This document shows positions 9,437 through 18,448 of a stretch of DNA of 64,000 nucleotides, in pieces (the stretch's first letter is position 1; each line of letters starts with the position of its first letter). The stretch is taken from assembly GCF_004361835.1 (NCBI RefSeq), contig NZ_SNWD01000004.1, forward strand, positions 62,001-126,000, written 5' to 3'. The notes below the pieces were generated by a model. The model was not told the DNA's origin and ran no database searches. It was given only the letters and a program-made list of their open reading frames with translations. The translations under genes and the position numbers were made by a program. The DNA is from Stakelama pacifica (GTDB taxonomy: Bacteria > Pseudomonadota > Alphaproteobacteria > Sphingomonadales > Sphingomonadaceae).

Positions 9437-10330
9437 ATGAACACCGAACCGCTCCGCCATGCGCTCGATCGCTTCACGCACGACGCAGCCGCCACTTCAG
9501 GCCGTCCGGCTTCGGTGATGGCGGGGGTTCATGCGATCCGTTTCGATTCGCCGACCGCATTGATCCACGACGTCTATCGCCCGCTCGTCTGCCTCGTCGC
9601 GCAAGGGTCGAAGCGCGTAACGTCCGGCGGGACAAGCACGGTATTCGGTGCGGGCGAATCGCTGCTCGTCGCATCCGACGTGCCGACGGTCAGTCAGGTC
9701 CTGGAGGCAGGCCGCACCGCCCCCTATCTGTCGATCGTCGTCGAACTGGATGCAGCGATCCTCGCCGATCTCGCCGATTGTGCGCCGGCCGCGTCCCCTC
9801 TCGCAACCAGCGCTGTGCGCGTTACGCCCACCGAAGCGCAGATGGCCGATGCGATGACCCGGCTGCTCGCGCTGACCGATCGCCCCGATGGCTTGCGCGC
9901 GCTCGGTCCCGGAATCGTGCGCGAACTGCATTACTGGGTGCTTGCAGGGCGGCATGGCGGTGCGGTGCGTGCACTGGGAATGCCGGGCAGCCATGCCGAG
10001 CGGATCGCGCGCGCGGTCGCGCTGCTTCGTCGCGATTTTGCCGGCGCGATCAGCGTCGAGCGGCTGGCGAACGAAGCGGGGATGAGCGCATCGTCGTTTC
10101 ACGATCATTTCCGGCGGCAGACGTCGCTGACCCCGGTGCAGTTCCAAAAACAACTGCGGCTGGTCGAAGCGCGGCGACGGATGCTGGCTGATGGCGCGAG
10201 CGCGAGCAGCGCGGCGTTCGGTGTAGGATATGAAAGCATATCGCAATTCACGCGCGATTATCGCCGCCTGTTCGGCGCACCACCGCTGCGCGAAACACGC
10301 GCCGCACGCGATCGCGTGGCGGCGGCGTAA
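9437..10330 (+). CDS. AraC family transcriptional regulator
   Basis: 297 residues. The N-terminal region (about 20-170) resembles the arabinose-binding-like N-domain of AraC regulators paired with oxidoreductases (VYRPLVCLVAQGSKRV, FGAGESLLVASDVPTV). The C-terminal region (about 195-290) is the double helix-turn-helix: ISVERLANEAGMSASSFHDHF is the first and SSAAFGVGYESISQFTRDYRRLFG the second, ending in the usual PP. A longer frame extends upstream, but the ATG at 9437 fits the family and follows TTCAGGCG. It lies 135 bases from the divergent SDR, so it likely regulates that gene. Confidence 0.9.
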   Translation: MNTEPLRHALDRFTHDAAATSGRPASVMAGVHAIRFDSPTALIHDVYRPLVCLVAQGSKRVTSGGTSTVFGAGESLLVASDVPTVSQVLEAGRTAPYLSIVVELDAAILADLADCAPAASPLATSAVRVTPTEAQMADAMTRLLALTDRPDGLRALGPGIVRELHYWVLAGRHGGAVRALGMPGSHAERIARAVALLRRDFAGAISVERLANEAGMSASSFHDHFRRQTSLTPVQFQKQLRLVEARRRMLADGASASSAAFGVGYESISQFTRDYRRLFGAPPLRETRAARDRVAAA

Positions 10331-10611
10331 TCCCGCGCCGTTCATCGCAGGCGCAATGCGATACAGCGCCCGGCATCCTTTATATATTTTATCGCGCCGT
10401 CCGTGCCGCCTCGCTTTTGTGCAACCGCCCGCCGCTATCGGCGTTTGATCCTGTCGACCCGGCTCGGTGCCGGAGAAGAGCCGGGAACGGGAAAGCCCCT
10501 GCTTTGCGACAATGTTCGGATATTATTGGGGGCAGCTACGCCGATGACGGCAATACGATATAGAAAGTTTGTTTCTCCTGCCGCGCCCTGCTCTGCTACC
10601 GCCGGTACGGC
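10331..10611. other. intergenic stretch upstream of the antiporter
   Basis: 281 bases with no credible gene. The right part is comparatively A+T-rich (about 10508-10570) and may hold the promoter of the antiporter, but no box is clear enough to call. Confidence 0.4.
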
Positions 10612-12531
10612 ATGATTGATTCGCTTCTCGTAAAGCTGGCGCTGATCGGCATTATCGGCATCGGTGCGCAATGGGTTGCCTGGCGCACGGGCCGTCCTGC
10701 CATCGCGTTGATGCTGCTCGCCGGTGTGATCGCGGGGCCGGTGCTGGGCATTATCGTGCCCGAGCGCGATCTGGGGCCGCTACAGGAACCGATCATCAAA
10801 CTGGCGGTCGCTGTCATCCTGTTCGAGGGTGGGCTGAGCCTGAATTTCCGCGATCTGCGCCATGCGGGCAATCCGGTGCTGCGCATGGTCCTGATCGGTG
10901 TGCCGATCGGCTGGCTGCTCGGCGCATGGGCGGCGCATTGGGGCGCGGGGCTGTCCTGGGAAGTGTCGATGCTGTTCGGCGGCATTCTGGTGGTTACCGG
11001 GCCGACCGTCATCGGGCCGATGTTGCGCACGCTGCACCTTCCCAATCGCGTGTCCGACACGCTGCGCTGGGAGGGGATCGTCAACGATCCGATCGGCGCG
11101 CTGCTGGCCGTCGCGATTTACGGCTATATCACCTATGAGGGGCCGGATACCGGGCTGCTCTCGGTCACGCTCGATGTGTTGCTGGCCACCACCGTCGCGG
11201 GGCTTTTGGGGGTCGCGCTGGGCTTTGCGATCACCTGGCTGTTCCCGCGCGGCTATGTGCCCGAATTTCTGAAATCCCCGGTGCTGCTGATCGTCGTGAT
11301 CGCAGGGTTCGTCATTGCCGATATCATCAAGCATGAGACGGGGCTGGTCACCGTCACGCTGATGGGCGTGGTGATGGCGAACCGGCCGGTCCATTCGACG
11401 CGGGTGCTCAGGCGGTTCAAGGAGGACCTGACCGTCCTGCTGATCTCCGGCGTGTTCATCATCCTGTCGGCCTCGCTCGACTGGGAGACGATGTCGCAGT
11501 TCCGCGCACGGTTCGTGGTGTTCCTGTTCCTGCTGCTGTTCCTCGTCCGTCCGGTGACGGCGCTGGTCAGCCTGCTGGGATCGTCGATGCCGTGGAAGGA
11601 GCGATTGTTCATCGCATGGGTCGCGCCGCGCGGTATCGTCGCGGTGGCGATTACCGGCCTGTTCGCGATCCGGTTGCAGGCATATGGCCTGCCGGATGCC
11701 GAGGCGCTGGTGCCGCTGAGCTTCGGCGTGGTGGTGGTCACGATTCTGGCGCATGGCTTTTCGGCGCGGCAGGTGGCGAAGCGGCTGGGCATCGACCGGG
11801 GCAAGGGCGACGGCGTGCTGATCGTCGGGGCGAATGACTGGACGACGGCGTTCGGCGTCTATCTGAAGGAACTGGGCTATCCGGTGACGATCGCCGACAG
11901 CTCGACCTTTGCGTTGAGGGGACCGCGCCGGGCGAATCTGGACGTGTATCGCGGCGATATATTGGACGAAGTGACGCAGGACCATCTCGACCTCGGCCAG
12001 TATCAGCAGGCATTGGTCGCGTCGGACAATGACGCGTATAATTCGCTGATCTGCGCCGATCTCGGCCCCGAAATCGGGTTCGAGCTGATGACCCAGACGG
12101 CGGCCGCCGATATCAAGAAAGGCGGCGTGTCGCCGCGCGGCCGCGTGCTGCTGGAGAGCAAGCGGACGATCGAGGAATTGCAGCGCCTCCTCGCCGAGGG
12201 GTGGAGCTTCGGCAAGACGCGGATCACCGAAAAGTTCAGCTTCGCCGATTATCGCGAGCGCCTGCCCAAAGGCGGCGAGCCGATCGCGGTGCGGCACGAG
12301 GATGGCGAGCTGGAATTCTTCGCGGCGGGGCAAAAGCCCTATGTCGAGGAAGACGATGTGGTGATCAGCTTCGTCCCGCCCGAACCCGAAGGCGAAAAGG
12401 CTGCGCGCAACGAAGCGCGGGCAAGCGAGGCCAAGGCCGCGAAGAACAAGGCCGAGGCAAAGGCGGAAGCAAAAGCCGAGGCGGAGGAAGCAGCGCGGGT
12501 GCAGGCCCCGAAGGATGATCTGCCGGGGTGA
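10612..12531 (+). CDS. cation:proton antiporter with TrkA-N/RCK-like domain
   Basis: 639 residues. The first about 395 form a CPA1-type Na+(K+)/H+ exchanger of 12 or so helices, with VILFEGGLSLNF, ILVVTGPTVIGPMLR and EGIVNDPIGALLAV (the ND ion-binding pair) and VAPRGIVAVAITGLFA. Residues about 400-520 form a nucleotide-binding domain (GVLIVGANDWTTAFGVYLKELGYPV) like TrkA-N/RCK gating domains. The tail from about 590 is an Ala/Lys/Glu-rich charged segment, probably helical or disordered. It likely extrudes monovalent cations across the inner membrane. Monocistronic. Confidence 0.9.
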   Translation: MIDSLLVKLALIGIIGIGAQWVAWRTGRPAIALMLLAGVIAGPVLGIIVPERDLGPLQEPIIKLAVAVILFEGGLSLNFRDLRHAGNPVLRMVLIGVPIGWLLGAWAAHWGAGLSWEVSMLFGGILVVTGPTVIGPMLRTLHLPNRVSDTLRWEGIVNDPIGALLAVAIYGYITYEGPDTGLLSVTLDVLLATTVAGLLGVALGFAITWLFPRGYVPEFLKSPVLLIVVIAGFVIADIIKHETGLVTVTLMGVVMANRPVHSTRVLRRFKEDLTVLLISGVFIILSASLDWETMSQFRARFVVFLFLLLFLVRPVTALVSLLGSSMPWKERLFIAWVAPRGIVAVAITGLFAIRLQAYGLPDAEALVPLSFGVVVVTILAHGFSARQVAKRLGIDRGKGDGVLIVGANDWTTAFGVYLKELGYPVTIADSSTFALRGPRRANLDVYRGDILDEVTQDHLDLGQYQQALVASDNDAYNSLICADLGPEIGFELMTQTAAADIKKGGVSPRGRVLLESKRTIEELQRLLAEGWSFGKTRITEKFSFADYRERLPKGGEPIAVRHEDGELEFFAAGQKPYVEEDDVVISFVPPEPEGEKAARNEARASEAKAAKNKAEAKAEAKAEAEEAARVQAPKDDLPG

Positions 12532-12567
12532 GGTGGTTCGGCGCGGATCAGGCCGGGCTGATGGGGG

Positions 12568-13182
12568 TCAGGAGCGCGAGGCGAGAAAGCCCTGCGCCAT
12601 CATTTGGAAGGCCGTGATCGCATTGGGCAGGGTCTCGTCCGGCGTTGGGCTGGCCGCGACCCACAAAGCCGCATTGAACGCGGCGCCGCTCAGCAGCCGC
12701 GCCGCTGCCTCCACATCGACGGGGCGCATGACGCCGCTTTCAACCAGATCGGCCACCGCGCTTTTCGTGAGTTCGAGACAGGCATTCTGGCTTGGCCATT
12801 GCGACGGATCGCCGAGAAAGGCAGGGCCATCGAGCAGGACGATACGGCGGATTTCGGGATCGAGCGCCATTTCGATATAGGCCGCCCCTTCCGCCAGCAG
12901 CGCCTCCCATGGCGTTTCCGCCTGCGCTCCGGCCTGTTTCGCGCGCGCCGCCATCTCGCCATCGACCATCGCCACGACAGCAGCGAGCAGGCCCTTCTTA
13001 TCGCCGAACGTGTGATAGAGCGCGCCGCGAGTCAGCCCTGCAGCGGCGGTAAGATCGTCCATTGACGCCGCTGCGAAACCATCGCGCGCAAAGGCAAGCC
13101 GTCCCGACCGGAGCAGGCGTTCGCGATTTTCCTCCATACGCTCGGCGCGTGTTTCCCTGCCATAGCCCTTTTCCCTACTCAC
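12568..13182 (-). CDS. TetR family transcriptional regulator
   Basis: 204 residues. The N-terminal DNA-binding domain reads RERLLRSGRLAFARDGFAAAS, then MDDLTAAAGLTRGALYHTFG, then DKKGLLAAV, a textbook TetR helix-turn-helix. The C-terminal ligand domain is generic. The frame begins with GTG at 13182 without a Shine-Dalgarno; an ATG at 13137 would drop 15 residues but keep the whole helix-turn-helix. The start at 13182 touches one of two matching palindromes, so the protein probably represses itself and the divergent RidA-like gene. Confidence 0.9.
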   Translation of the reverse strand: MSREKGYGRETRAERMEENRERLLRSGRLAFARDGFAAASMDDLTAAAGLTRGALYHTFGDKKGLLAAVVAMVDGEMAARAKQAGAQAETPWEALLAEGAAYIEMALDPEIRRIVLLDGPAFLGDPSQWPSQNACLELTKSAVADLVESGVMRPVDVEAAARLLSGAAFNAALWVAASPTPDETLPNAITAFQMMAQGFLASRS

Positions 13183-13196
13183 ATACGCTTCGTATG
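13182..13196. promoter_or_regulatory. TetR operator 1 (CATACG/CGTATG palindrome)
   Basis: CATACGCTTCGTATG has 6-base half-sites spaced by 3. It sits on the start of the TetR gene and matches operator 2 at 13227. Confidence 0.75.
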
Positions 13197-13226
13197 CAAA
13201 CTTGACTTAAATCTCCACAAGCATTT

Positions 13227-13243
13227 ACATACGCGACGTATGT
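13227..13243. promoter_or_regulatory. TetR operator 2 (ACATACG/CGTATGT palindrome)
   Basis: ACATACGCGACGTATGT has 7-base half-sites spaced by 3. It lies in the divergent intergenic region, 49 bases before the RidA-like start. Confidence 0.78.
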
Positions 13244-13291
13244 GGAATCCCGTTGTGGTGTTCCCTCCCTCTCGCAGAGAAAGGTTCTTCC

Positions 13292-13684
13292 ATGCCGACC
13301 AGAAAGCCGGTCTTTCCCGCTAACCGCCATGCCTTGTATGAGGAGCATGGTTATTCGGCGGCAGTCCCCGCCGACAAACTGCTGTTCGTTTCAGGCCAGG
13401 TCGGCAGCCGCCCGGACGGATCGCCCGAACCCGATTTCGAGGCGCAGGTGCGACGTGCCTTCGCCAATCTGAAGGCCACGCTGAACGCCGGGGGCTGCGA
13501 TTTCGACGATATTATCGACGTCACCACCTTTCACACCGACCCCGAAGCGCAGTTCGGCACGATCATGGCGGTGAAGGCAGAAATTTTCGATGCAGCGCCC
13601 TATCCGGCATGGACCGCAGTTGGCGTGAACTGGCTTGCCGGGTTCGATTTCGAAATCAAGGTCGTCGCGCGTATTCCGGGATGA
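13292..13684 (+). CDS. RidA family protein (reactive intermediate deaminase-like)
   Basis: 130 residues, the usual RidA/YjgF length. Family enzymes hydrolyse reactive enamine/imine intermediates in the cytoplasm as trimers. Visible features are LLFVSGQVGSRPDGSPEP, FANLKATLNAGGCDFDDIIDVTTFHTD and the end YPAWTAVGVNWLAGFDFEIKVVARI. In the canonical RidA C-terminal block an Arg within R..V.V..LP holds the substrate; here the corresponding stretch reads AVGVNWL, so deaminase activity is not assured. The ATG at 13292 follows AAAGG; an upstream frame start is less likely. It is divergent from a TetR gene with two operators between, so it is probably inducible. Confidence 0.85.
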   Translation: MPTRKPVFPANRHALYEEHGYSAAVPADKLLFVSGQVGSRPDGSPEPDFEAQVRRAFANLKATLNAGGCDFDDIIDVTTFHTDPEAQFGTIMAVKAEIFDAAPYPAWTAVGVNWLAGFDFEIKVVARIPG

Positions 13685-13749
13685 TTGCGCGAGCGGTGCA
13701 GGAGAGGTTCGCGCTGAGCGGGCGAGAGTGGCGCGCGCCCTTGCACGTT

Positions 13750-14295
13750 CTAGCCGTTGGTCAGGGCGATGGTTTCGGGAAACCCTTCGGTATCGACATA
13801 GCGGTTGAGAAACACATGGAAACCGGGTGCCAGCACGCCCCATTCGTCGGCACCGACCTCGTGAAAGGCATCGAGCACCGGGGCGATACCGTCTGGCCCC
13901 GGCGGACCGAATACCAGGGTTTCCTGCCCCTCGGTCTGGCAGAAGGGGATGAAGGGCCAGTCGCCAAGGTCCGGCTCGACATCGCGCGCGATCAGAAACG
14001 CATCGCGATATTCGTGACGTATCGCGTCGCAGCCCAGTAAGTGGTTGGCGTTCCACGCTTCGGTATCGAGTGTCGCTTCATCACGCTCCGTAACGGCTTC
14101 CTGCGCGATGAAGCCGCCATTATGCGCGCGCAGAAACTGCTTATACGCATCGGGTAGCGCTCGCCCGATCGCCGCTTCCGTCTTGGCGATGTCTGCTTCA
14201 CTGGCGGGCCCGTCGAAAAATGCGCGGTCGGGACAGCGAGCGATCAGCGCGCCCAGCTGGCGAATGGTGTCGGCGAGTTCCATCGCGCCGGTCAT
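13750..14295 (-). CDS. SMI1/KNR4 family protein
   Basis: 181 residues with the SMI1/KNR4 (SUKH) pattern: ASEADIAKTEAAIGRALPDAYKQFLRAHNGG is the signature 'E..lg..LP..yk.fl...NGG', and FIPFCQTEGQETLVF follows. The end HEVGADEWGVLAPGFHVFLNRYV is also typical. In bacteria this superfamily includes immunity proteins to toxins, but many stand-alone members have no known partner and no toxin gene is adjacent. The start codon overlaps the stop of the upstream racemase gene by 4 bases (ATGA), so they are co-transcribed. Confidence 0.8.
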   Translation of the reverse strand: MTGAMELADTIRQLGALIARCPDRAFFDGPASEADIAKTEAAIGRALPDAYKQFLRAHNGGFIAQEAVTERDEATLDTEAWNANHLLGCDAIRHEYRDAFLIARDVEPDLGDWPFIPFCQTEGQETLVFGPPGPDGIAPVLDAFHEVGADEWGVLAPGFHVFLNRYVDTEGFPETIALTNG

Positions 14296-14984
14296 TGCGC
14301 CAGTGCCGCCTCCAGCGCGCCCTCGACATGGAGGGCGGTGGTGTCGAACAGCGGGACGGCGCTGTCTTCGGGGCGGACGAGCAGCATGATTTCGGTGCAG
14401 CCGAGAATTACCGCCTGCGCCCCCTGCCCGACCAGCCGCGCGATGATGTCGCGATACGCTGCGCGGGAATCCCCGGTAACGATACCCGCCACCAGCTCGT
14501 CATAGATTGTCCGGTGAACCGTCGCGCGGTCGGCCATGTCCGGCACCAGCACGTCGAGCCCGTGCTGCGCCAGCCGGTCCCGGTAGAAATCCTGCTCCAT
14601 AGTGAAGGCGGTGCCGAGCAGCGCCACCTTCGACAATCCGGCACCGACGATCCGCCGGGCGGCGGGATCGACGATGTGGAGCAGCGGGATAGTGATCGCC
14701 GCCTCCACCTGCGGCGCCATTTTGTGCATGGTGTTGGTGCAGATCAGCAGCAGATCGGCGCCCGCGCCCTCCACCCGGCGCGCGGCATCGACCATGCGGT
14801 CGGTGAGCGCGTCCCAGTCGCCGGCGCGTTGCAGCGCCTCGATTTCCGCAAAATCGAACGACCAGAGGACACAGCGCGCCGAGGCGGCAGGACCATGCCG
14901 GGCGCGCACGCTCTGATTGAGCAGGCGATAATATTCGGCGGAGCTTTCCCAGCTCATCCCGCCGATCAGGCCGATCGTCTTCAT
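14292..14984 (-). CDS. aspartate/glutamate racemase family protein
   Basis: 230 residues of the YgeA-type Asp/Glu racemase family. It starts MKTIGLIGGMSWESSAEYY, the GGMSWEST-type signature. The two catalytic cysteines are seen in LLLICTNTMHKMAP and AVILGCTEIMLLV. These PLP-independent enzymes interconvert D- and L-amino acids. I chose the ATG at 14984; a TTG 12 bases upstream also fits the frame. It overlaps the downstream SMI1/KNR4 gene by 4 bases and follows glnD, which is transcribed in the same direction 27 bases upstream. Confidence 0.9.
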   Translation of the reverse strand: MKTIGLIGGMSWESSAEYYRLLNQSVRARHGPAASARCVLWSFDFAEIEALQRAGDWDALTDRMVDAARRVEGAGADLLLICTNTMHKMAPQVEAAITIPLLHIVDPAARRIVGAGLSKVALLGTAFTMEQDFYRDRLAQHGLDVLVPDMADRATVHRTIYDELVAGIVTGDSRAAYRDIIARLVGQGAQAVILGCTEIMLLVRPEDSAVPLFDTTALHVEGALEAALAQ

Positions 14985-15011
14985 CGTGACCCCCAAAGGT
15001 TTATCACGCCG

Positions 15012-17780
15012 TCACGCCGCTTCGCGGGTGTCCTCTTCATGGTCGGCGGCTTCGAGGAGGCGGCGTTCTAGGGCGGCGAGGCGGGTGGTGCTGGTGATTT
15101 TGTCGTTCAGCAGGTCAGTGACGTAGAACGTATCGACCGCGCGCTCGCCATAGGTGGCGATATGCGCGCTGTGCAGCGTCACCTTTGCCTGAAACAGCGT
15201 CTGCGCAAGGTGATGGAGCAGCGCCGGTTTGTCGCGGGCATTGACTTCGATCACCGTGAAGCGGTTCGAGGCGTTGTTGTCGATGAACACGTTCGAATGA
15301 ATCTCGAACGCTTCGGCGCGCAGCCGGGGAAGCGGCTTGCGCTTCAGCCGCTCGGCCATTTTGGCGCGGTTGGTGAGCGCTTCGCGGATCGCATCCTTTA
15401 GCCGCGACAATTGTCCCGGATCGTCGAACGGGTTGCCGAGCGGGTCCTGCACGAGGAAGTTGTCGATCGCCTGTCCCGAGCGCGAGGTGTGGATTCGCGC
15501 GTCGATGATATTGCCGCCCGCGGCATGGATCGCACCGGCGATGCGATAGAAAATCCCCGGATGGTCGGCGCAATGGATGCTGACCAGCGTCGCATCCTGA
15601 TTGGGATAGACCTCCGCCGCGATCGACAGCCCCTCGCCCTCGCGCGCCGCCGCATCGATCAGCCGCGCATTGGCGGCGATGACATCGACCGGCTCGGCGA
15701 TCCAGTAGGATTCGGGGAGATCGTCGATGAGCAGCTTCATCCGCGAATCGTCCCAGCCAAGCGCTTCTGCGACATCGGCCTGTTTCGCGGCGATGCGTTC
15801 GTCGCGGCCCTTTTGCTTATGGCCGAGGCGAAGCACTTCTTCGGCCGATTCGTACAGATTGGTGAGCAGCTGCCGCTTCCACCCGTTCCAGATGCCGGGG
15901 CCGACCGCGCGGATATCGACGGTGGTGAGGATCAGCAGCATCATCAGCCGCTGCGGGCTTTGCACCTGTTCGGCGAAATCGAGGATCGTCTTGAAATCGG
16001 CAAGGTCGCGCTTGAACGCAGTCGCTGACATCAGCAGATGATGGCGCACCAGCCAGGCGACCGTTTCGGTTTCGCCCGGCGTCATGCCGAGGCGCGGGCA
16101 CAGCCGTTCGGCGACTTCCGCGCCCAGCACCGAATGATCGCCCCCCCGCCCCTTGGCAATGTCGTGGAGCAGCACCGCGACATAGAGCGCGCGGCGCGCG
16201 GCGATATTGGGGAGGATCGCAGTGACGAGCGGATGATCCTCGGCCAGCGCGCCATGTTCGATTTTGCTGAGCAGCCCGATGGCGCGGATCGTGTGTTCGT
16301 CGACCGTATAATGATGGTACATGTCGAACTGCATCTGCGCGACGACACGGCCGAAATCGGGCATGAAACGGCCGAACACGCCCGCTTCGTTCATCCAGCG
16401 AAGCACGGTTTCGGGATCGCGTTCGCTGGTCAGCACGTCGAGGAACAGCGAATTGGCGAGCGGATCGCGGCGACAATCGTCGACCAGCTTCGCATCGCGC
16501 GATGCGGCCCGCATCGCCAGCGGGTGAATCTCCAGCCGATGTTTGCCGGCGAGGTGGAAGATCTGGATCAGCCGGACCGGATATTCGGCGAAGAAATCGT
16601 CCGACGGCAGCGCAAGCCGCCCGCGATCGAGCACGAAGCCGTGCAGCTTTTTGGGCGTACGGCGGATCGTCGGCAGGCCGAAGCGCCGCCCGCGCGCGGC
16701 ATATTTTTCGTCGAGATGGGCAAGGAACAGCCCGGTCAGGTCGCCCACGCGCTTCGCCTGAAGAAAGTAGAACTGCATGAAGCGTTCGACCTTCGATTTA
16801 CCGGGGCGGTCGGCATAATGCATCCGCTCGGCGATTTCGGGCTGCACATCGAAGGTCAACCGATCCTCGGCGCGGCCGGTGATGACATGGAGGTGGCAGC
16901 GCACCGCCCAGAGGAAATTCTCCGCGCGATTGAACTGGCGATATTCATGGCGAGTGAATAGCCCCGCATCGACCAGTTCGGCGGCACGGCGGACATTATG
17001 GGCATATTTGCCGATCCAGAACAGCGTCTGAAGATCGCGAAGCCCGCCTTTGCCTTCCTTCACATTGGGTTCGACGACATAGCGGCTGTCGCCCATTTTC
17101 TTGTGCCGGGCATCGCGCTCGGCGAGCTTGTCGGCGATGAACTGGCGCGCGGTATCGGCCTGAACCTCATGATGGAAGCGGCGGGCAGCTTCGTCATACA
17201 GATCGGTATCGCCCCAGATATAGCGCGCTTCGATCAGGCTGGTGCGGATCGTCACATCGGCCTTTGCCTGACGCACCATGTCGTCGAGCGAGCGCGAGCT
17301 GTGCCCGACCTTCAGCCCCATGTCCCAGAGCGAATAGAGCATCGATTCGATGACCTGCTCGCTCCACGCCGTCTGTTTCCAGGGGGTGAGAAAGCCGATA
17401 TCGACATCCGAATGCGGCGCCATTTCGCCGCGGCCATAGCCGCCCACCGCGATCAGCACCATCCGCTCGGCAGTGCTGGGATTGTTATTCGGATAGAGCC
17501 GTTCGAGCGTGAAATCCCATAACAGGCGAAGCACCTGATCGATCAGGAACGCACCCGATGCCGCGGTGGCAAGCCCCGCCGAGGGTTTGGCGCGCAGCCG
17601 CTTTTCGATCTCCGACCGCCCATCGGCGATCGCGTCCTTCAGCACCAGTGCAGCGGCCAGCCGCAATTTGGGGATGTCGCGCCCTTCCAGCGCGGAAAGC
17701 CGTTCGGCGAGCGCGCGGCGATCGATGATCGCGCGCCGGTTCGGAATGGATGCGATGCGGGCCGACATGCCTTCGAACAT
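15012..17780 (-). CDS. glnD: [protein-PII] uridylyltransferase / uridylyl-removing enzyme
   Basis: About 922 residues, full length. GlnD adds UMP to PII at low glutamine and removes it at high glutamine. The nucleotidyltransferase domain has VGGYGRGEMAPHSDVDIGFL near residue 105, with the GG...DxD pattern. The HD domain that removes UMP has VLLHDIAKGRGGDHS near residue 500. Two ACT domains lie in the last 200 residues (TLVSIHCADHPGIFYRIAGA and RFTVIEVNARDKPALLHHLA). Starts at 17780 (MFEGMSAR), 17768 (MSAR) or the frame start at 17804 are possible, and none has a clear Shine-Dalgarno. It is downstream of grpE on the same strand. Confidence 0.95.
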   Translation of the reverse strand: MFEGMSARIASIPNRRAIIDRRALAERLSALEGRDIPKLRLAAALVLKDAIADGRSEIEKRLRAKPSAGLATAASGAFLIDQVLRLLWDFTLERLYPNNNPSTAERMVLIAVGGYGRGEMAPHSDVDIGFLTPWKQTAWSEQVIESMLYSLWDMGLKVGHSSRSLDDMVRQAKADVTIRTSLIEARYIWGDTDLYDEAARRFHHEVQADTARQFIADKLAERDARHKKMGDSRYVVEPNVKEGKGGLRDLQTLFWIGKYAHNVRRAAELVDAGLFTRHEYRQFNRAENFLWAVRCHLHVITGRAEDRLTFDVQPEIAERMHYADRPGKSKVERFMQFYFLQAKRVGDLTGLFLAHLDEKYAARGRRFGLPTIRRTPKKLHGFVLDRGRLALPSDDFFAEYPVRLIQIFHLAGKHRLEIHPLAMRAASRDAKLVDDCRRDPLANSLFLDVLTSERDPETVLRWMNEAGVFGRFMPDFGRVVAQMQFDMYHHYTVDEHTIRAIGLLSKIEHGALAEDHPLVTAILPNIAARRALYVAVLLHDIAKGRGGDHSVLGAEVAERLCPRLGMTPGETETVAWLVRHHLLMSATAFKRDLADFKTILDFAEQVQSPQRLMMLLILTTVDIRAVGPGIWNGWKRQLLTNLYESAEEVLRLGHKQKGRDERIAAKQADVAEALGWDDSRMKLLIDDLPESYWIAEPVDVIAANARLIDAAAREGEGLSIAAEVYPNQDATLVSIHCADHPGIFYRIAGAIHAAGGNIIDARIHTSRSGQAIDNFLVQDPLGNPFDDPGQLSRLKDAIREALTNRAKMAERLKRKPLPRLRAEAFEIHSNVFIDNNASNRFTVIEVNARDKPALLHHLAQTLFQAKVTLHSAHIATYGERAVDTFYVTDLLNDKITSTTRLAALERRLLEAADHEEDTREAA

Positions 17781-17803
17781 AGGAACTCGCGCGGCCCGCG
17801 TCA

Positions 17804-17835
17804 CCCCGGCTCGGCCGATAGCGGCCGAGCCGGGG
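17804..17835. repeat. 14-bp perfect hairpin between grpE and glnD
   Basis: CCCCGGCTCGGCCG and its exact complement enclose a 4-base loop, 9 bases past the grpE stop. There is no T tract, so it may attenuate or protect RNA rather than terminate. The ends resemble family C elements. Confidence 0.7.
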
Positions 17836-17844
17836 ACATCGCCG

Positions 17845-18420
17845 TCAGTCGGGCTTTTTCGCGACGCCGACCAAAGCGGGCCGCAGCAGCCGGTCGTTGA
17901 GCATATAGCCTGTCTGAATTTCCTGAACGATGGTGCCGGGTTCGGCCTCGTCGTTCGGCACTTCCATCATCGCCTGATGCCGGTTGGGGTCGAGCGCCTC
18001 GCCCATCGCGCTGATCTTTGCGATGCCGTGGCGCGTGAACACCGTCTCCAGCTCGCGACCCGTGGCTTCAAGACCGGTGACCAGCCCCTTCATCTTGTCA
18101 TCGCCGCGCAGCTCGTTCGGGATCGCGCCCAGCGCGCGCGAAAGATTGTCGGCGACCGACAACACGTCGCGCGCGAATTGCGTGACGGCATAAGCACGCG
18201 CGTCCTTCGCCTCCTTTTCGGCGCGGCGGCGGACATTCTGCATTTCCGCCTGCGCATAGAGCGTCGCCGCATTCGCTTCCTCAAGCTGTTTTTCCAGCTT
18301 TGCGATACGGTCATTGGCATTGTCATGTTCGGCGAGTTCGGGCGCGGCTTCCGCCGTTTCCTCGCGAAGATCTTCGGCCTCGCCCGTCTTGCCGGGATCG
18401 ATCTGATCGTTGTCGCTCAT
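17845..18420 (-). CDS. grpE: nucleotide exchange factor GrpE
   Basis: 191 residues from the ATG at 18420, which follows AGGAAACA. GrpE releases ADP from DnaK. An acidic N-terminal tail is followed by a long coiled coil (about 38-85, NANDRIAKLEKQLEEANA...EMQNVRRRAEKEAKDA). The C-terminal beta wing has HQAMMEVPNDEAEPGTIVQEIQTGYMLNDRLLRPALVGV, the family signature. It lies 28 bases downstream of hrcA on the same strand, giving the common hrcA-grpE heat-shock operon. Confidence 0.97.
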   Translation of the reverse strand: MSDNDQIDPGKTGEAEDLREETAEAAPELAEHDNANDRIAKLEKQLEEANAATLYAQAEMQNVRRRAEKEAKDARAYAVTQFARDVLSVADNLSRALGAIPNELRGDDKMKGLVTGLEATGRELETVFTRHGIAKISAMGEALDPNRHQAMMEVPNDEAEPGTIVQEIQTGYMLNDRLLRPALVGVAKKPD

Positions 18421-18448
18421 TGTTTCCTGTTCATGTCTGTTGAGGCCG

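Noticed and set aside
13750..14295. Toxin-immunity module (SMI1/KNR4 as immunity protein)
   Set aside because: No polymorphic toxin, secretion marker or nuclease domain is adjacent; the partner is an amino-acid racemase.
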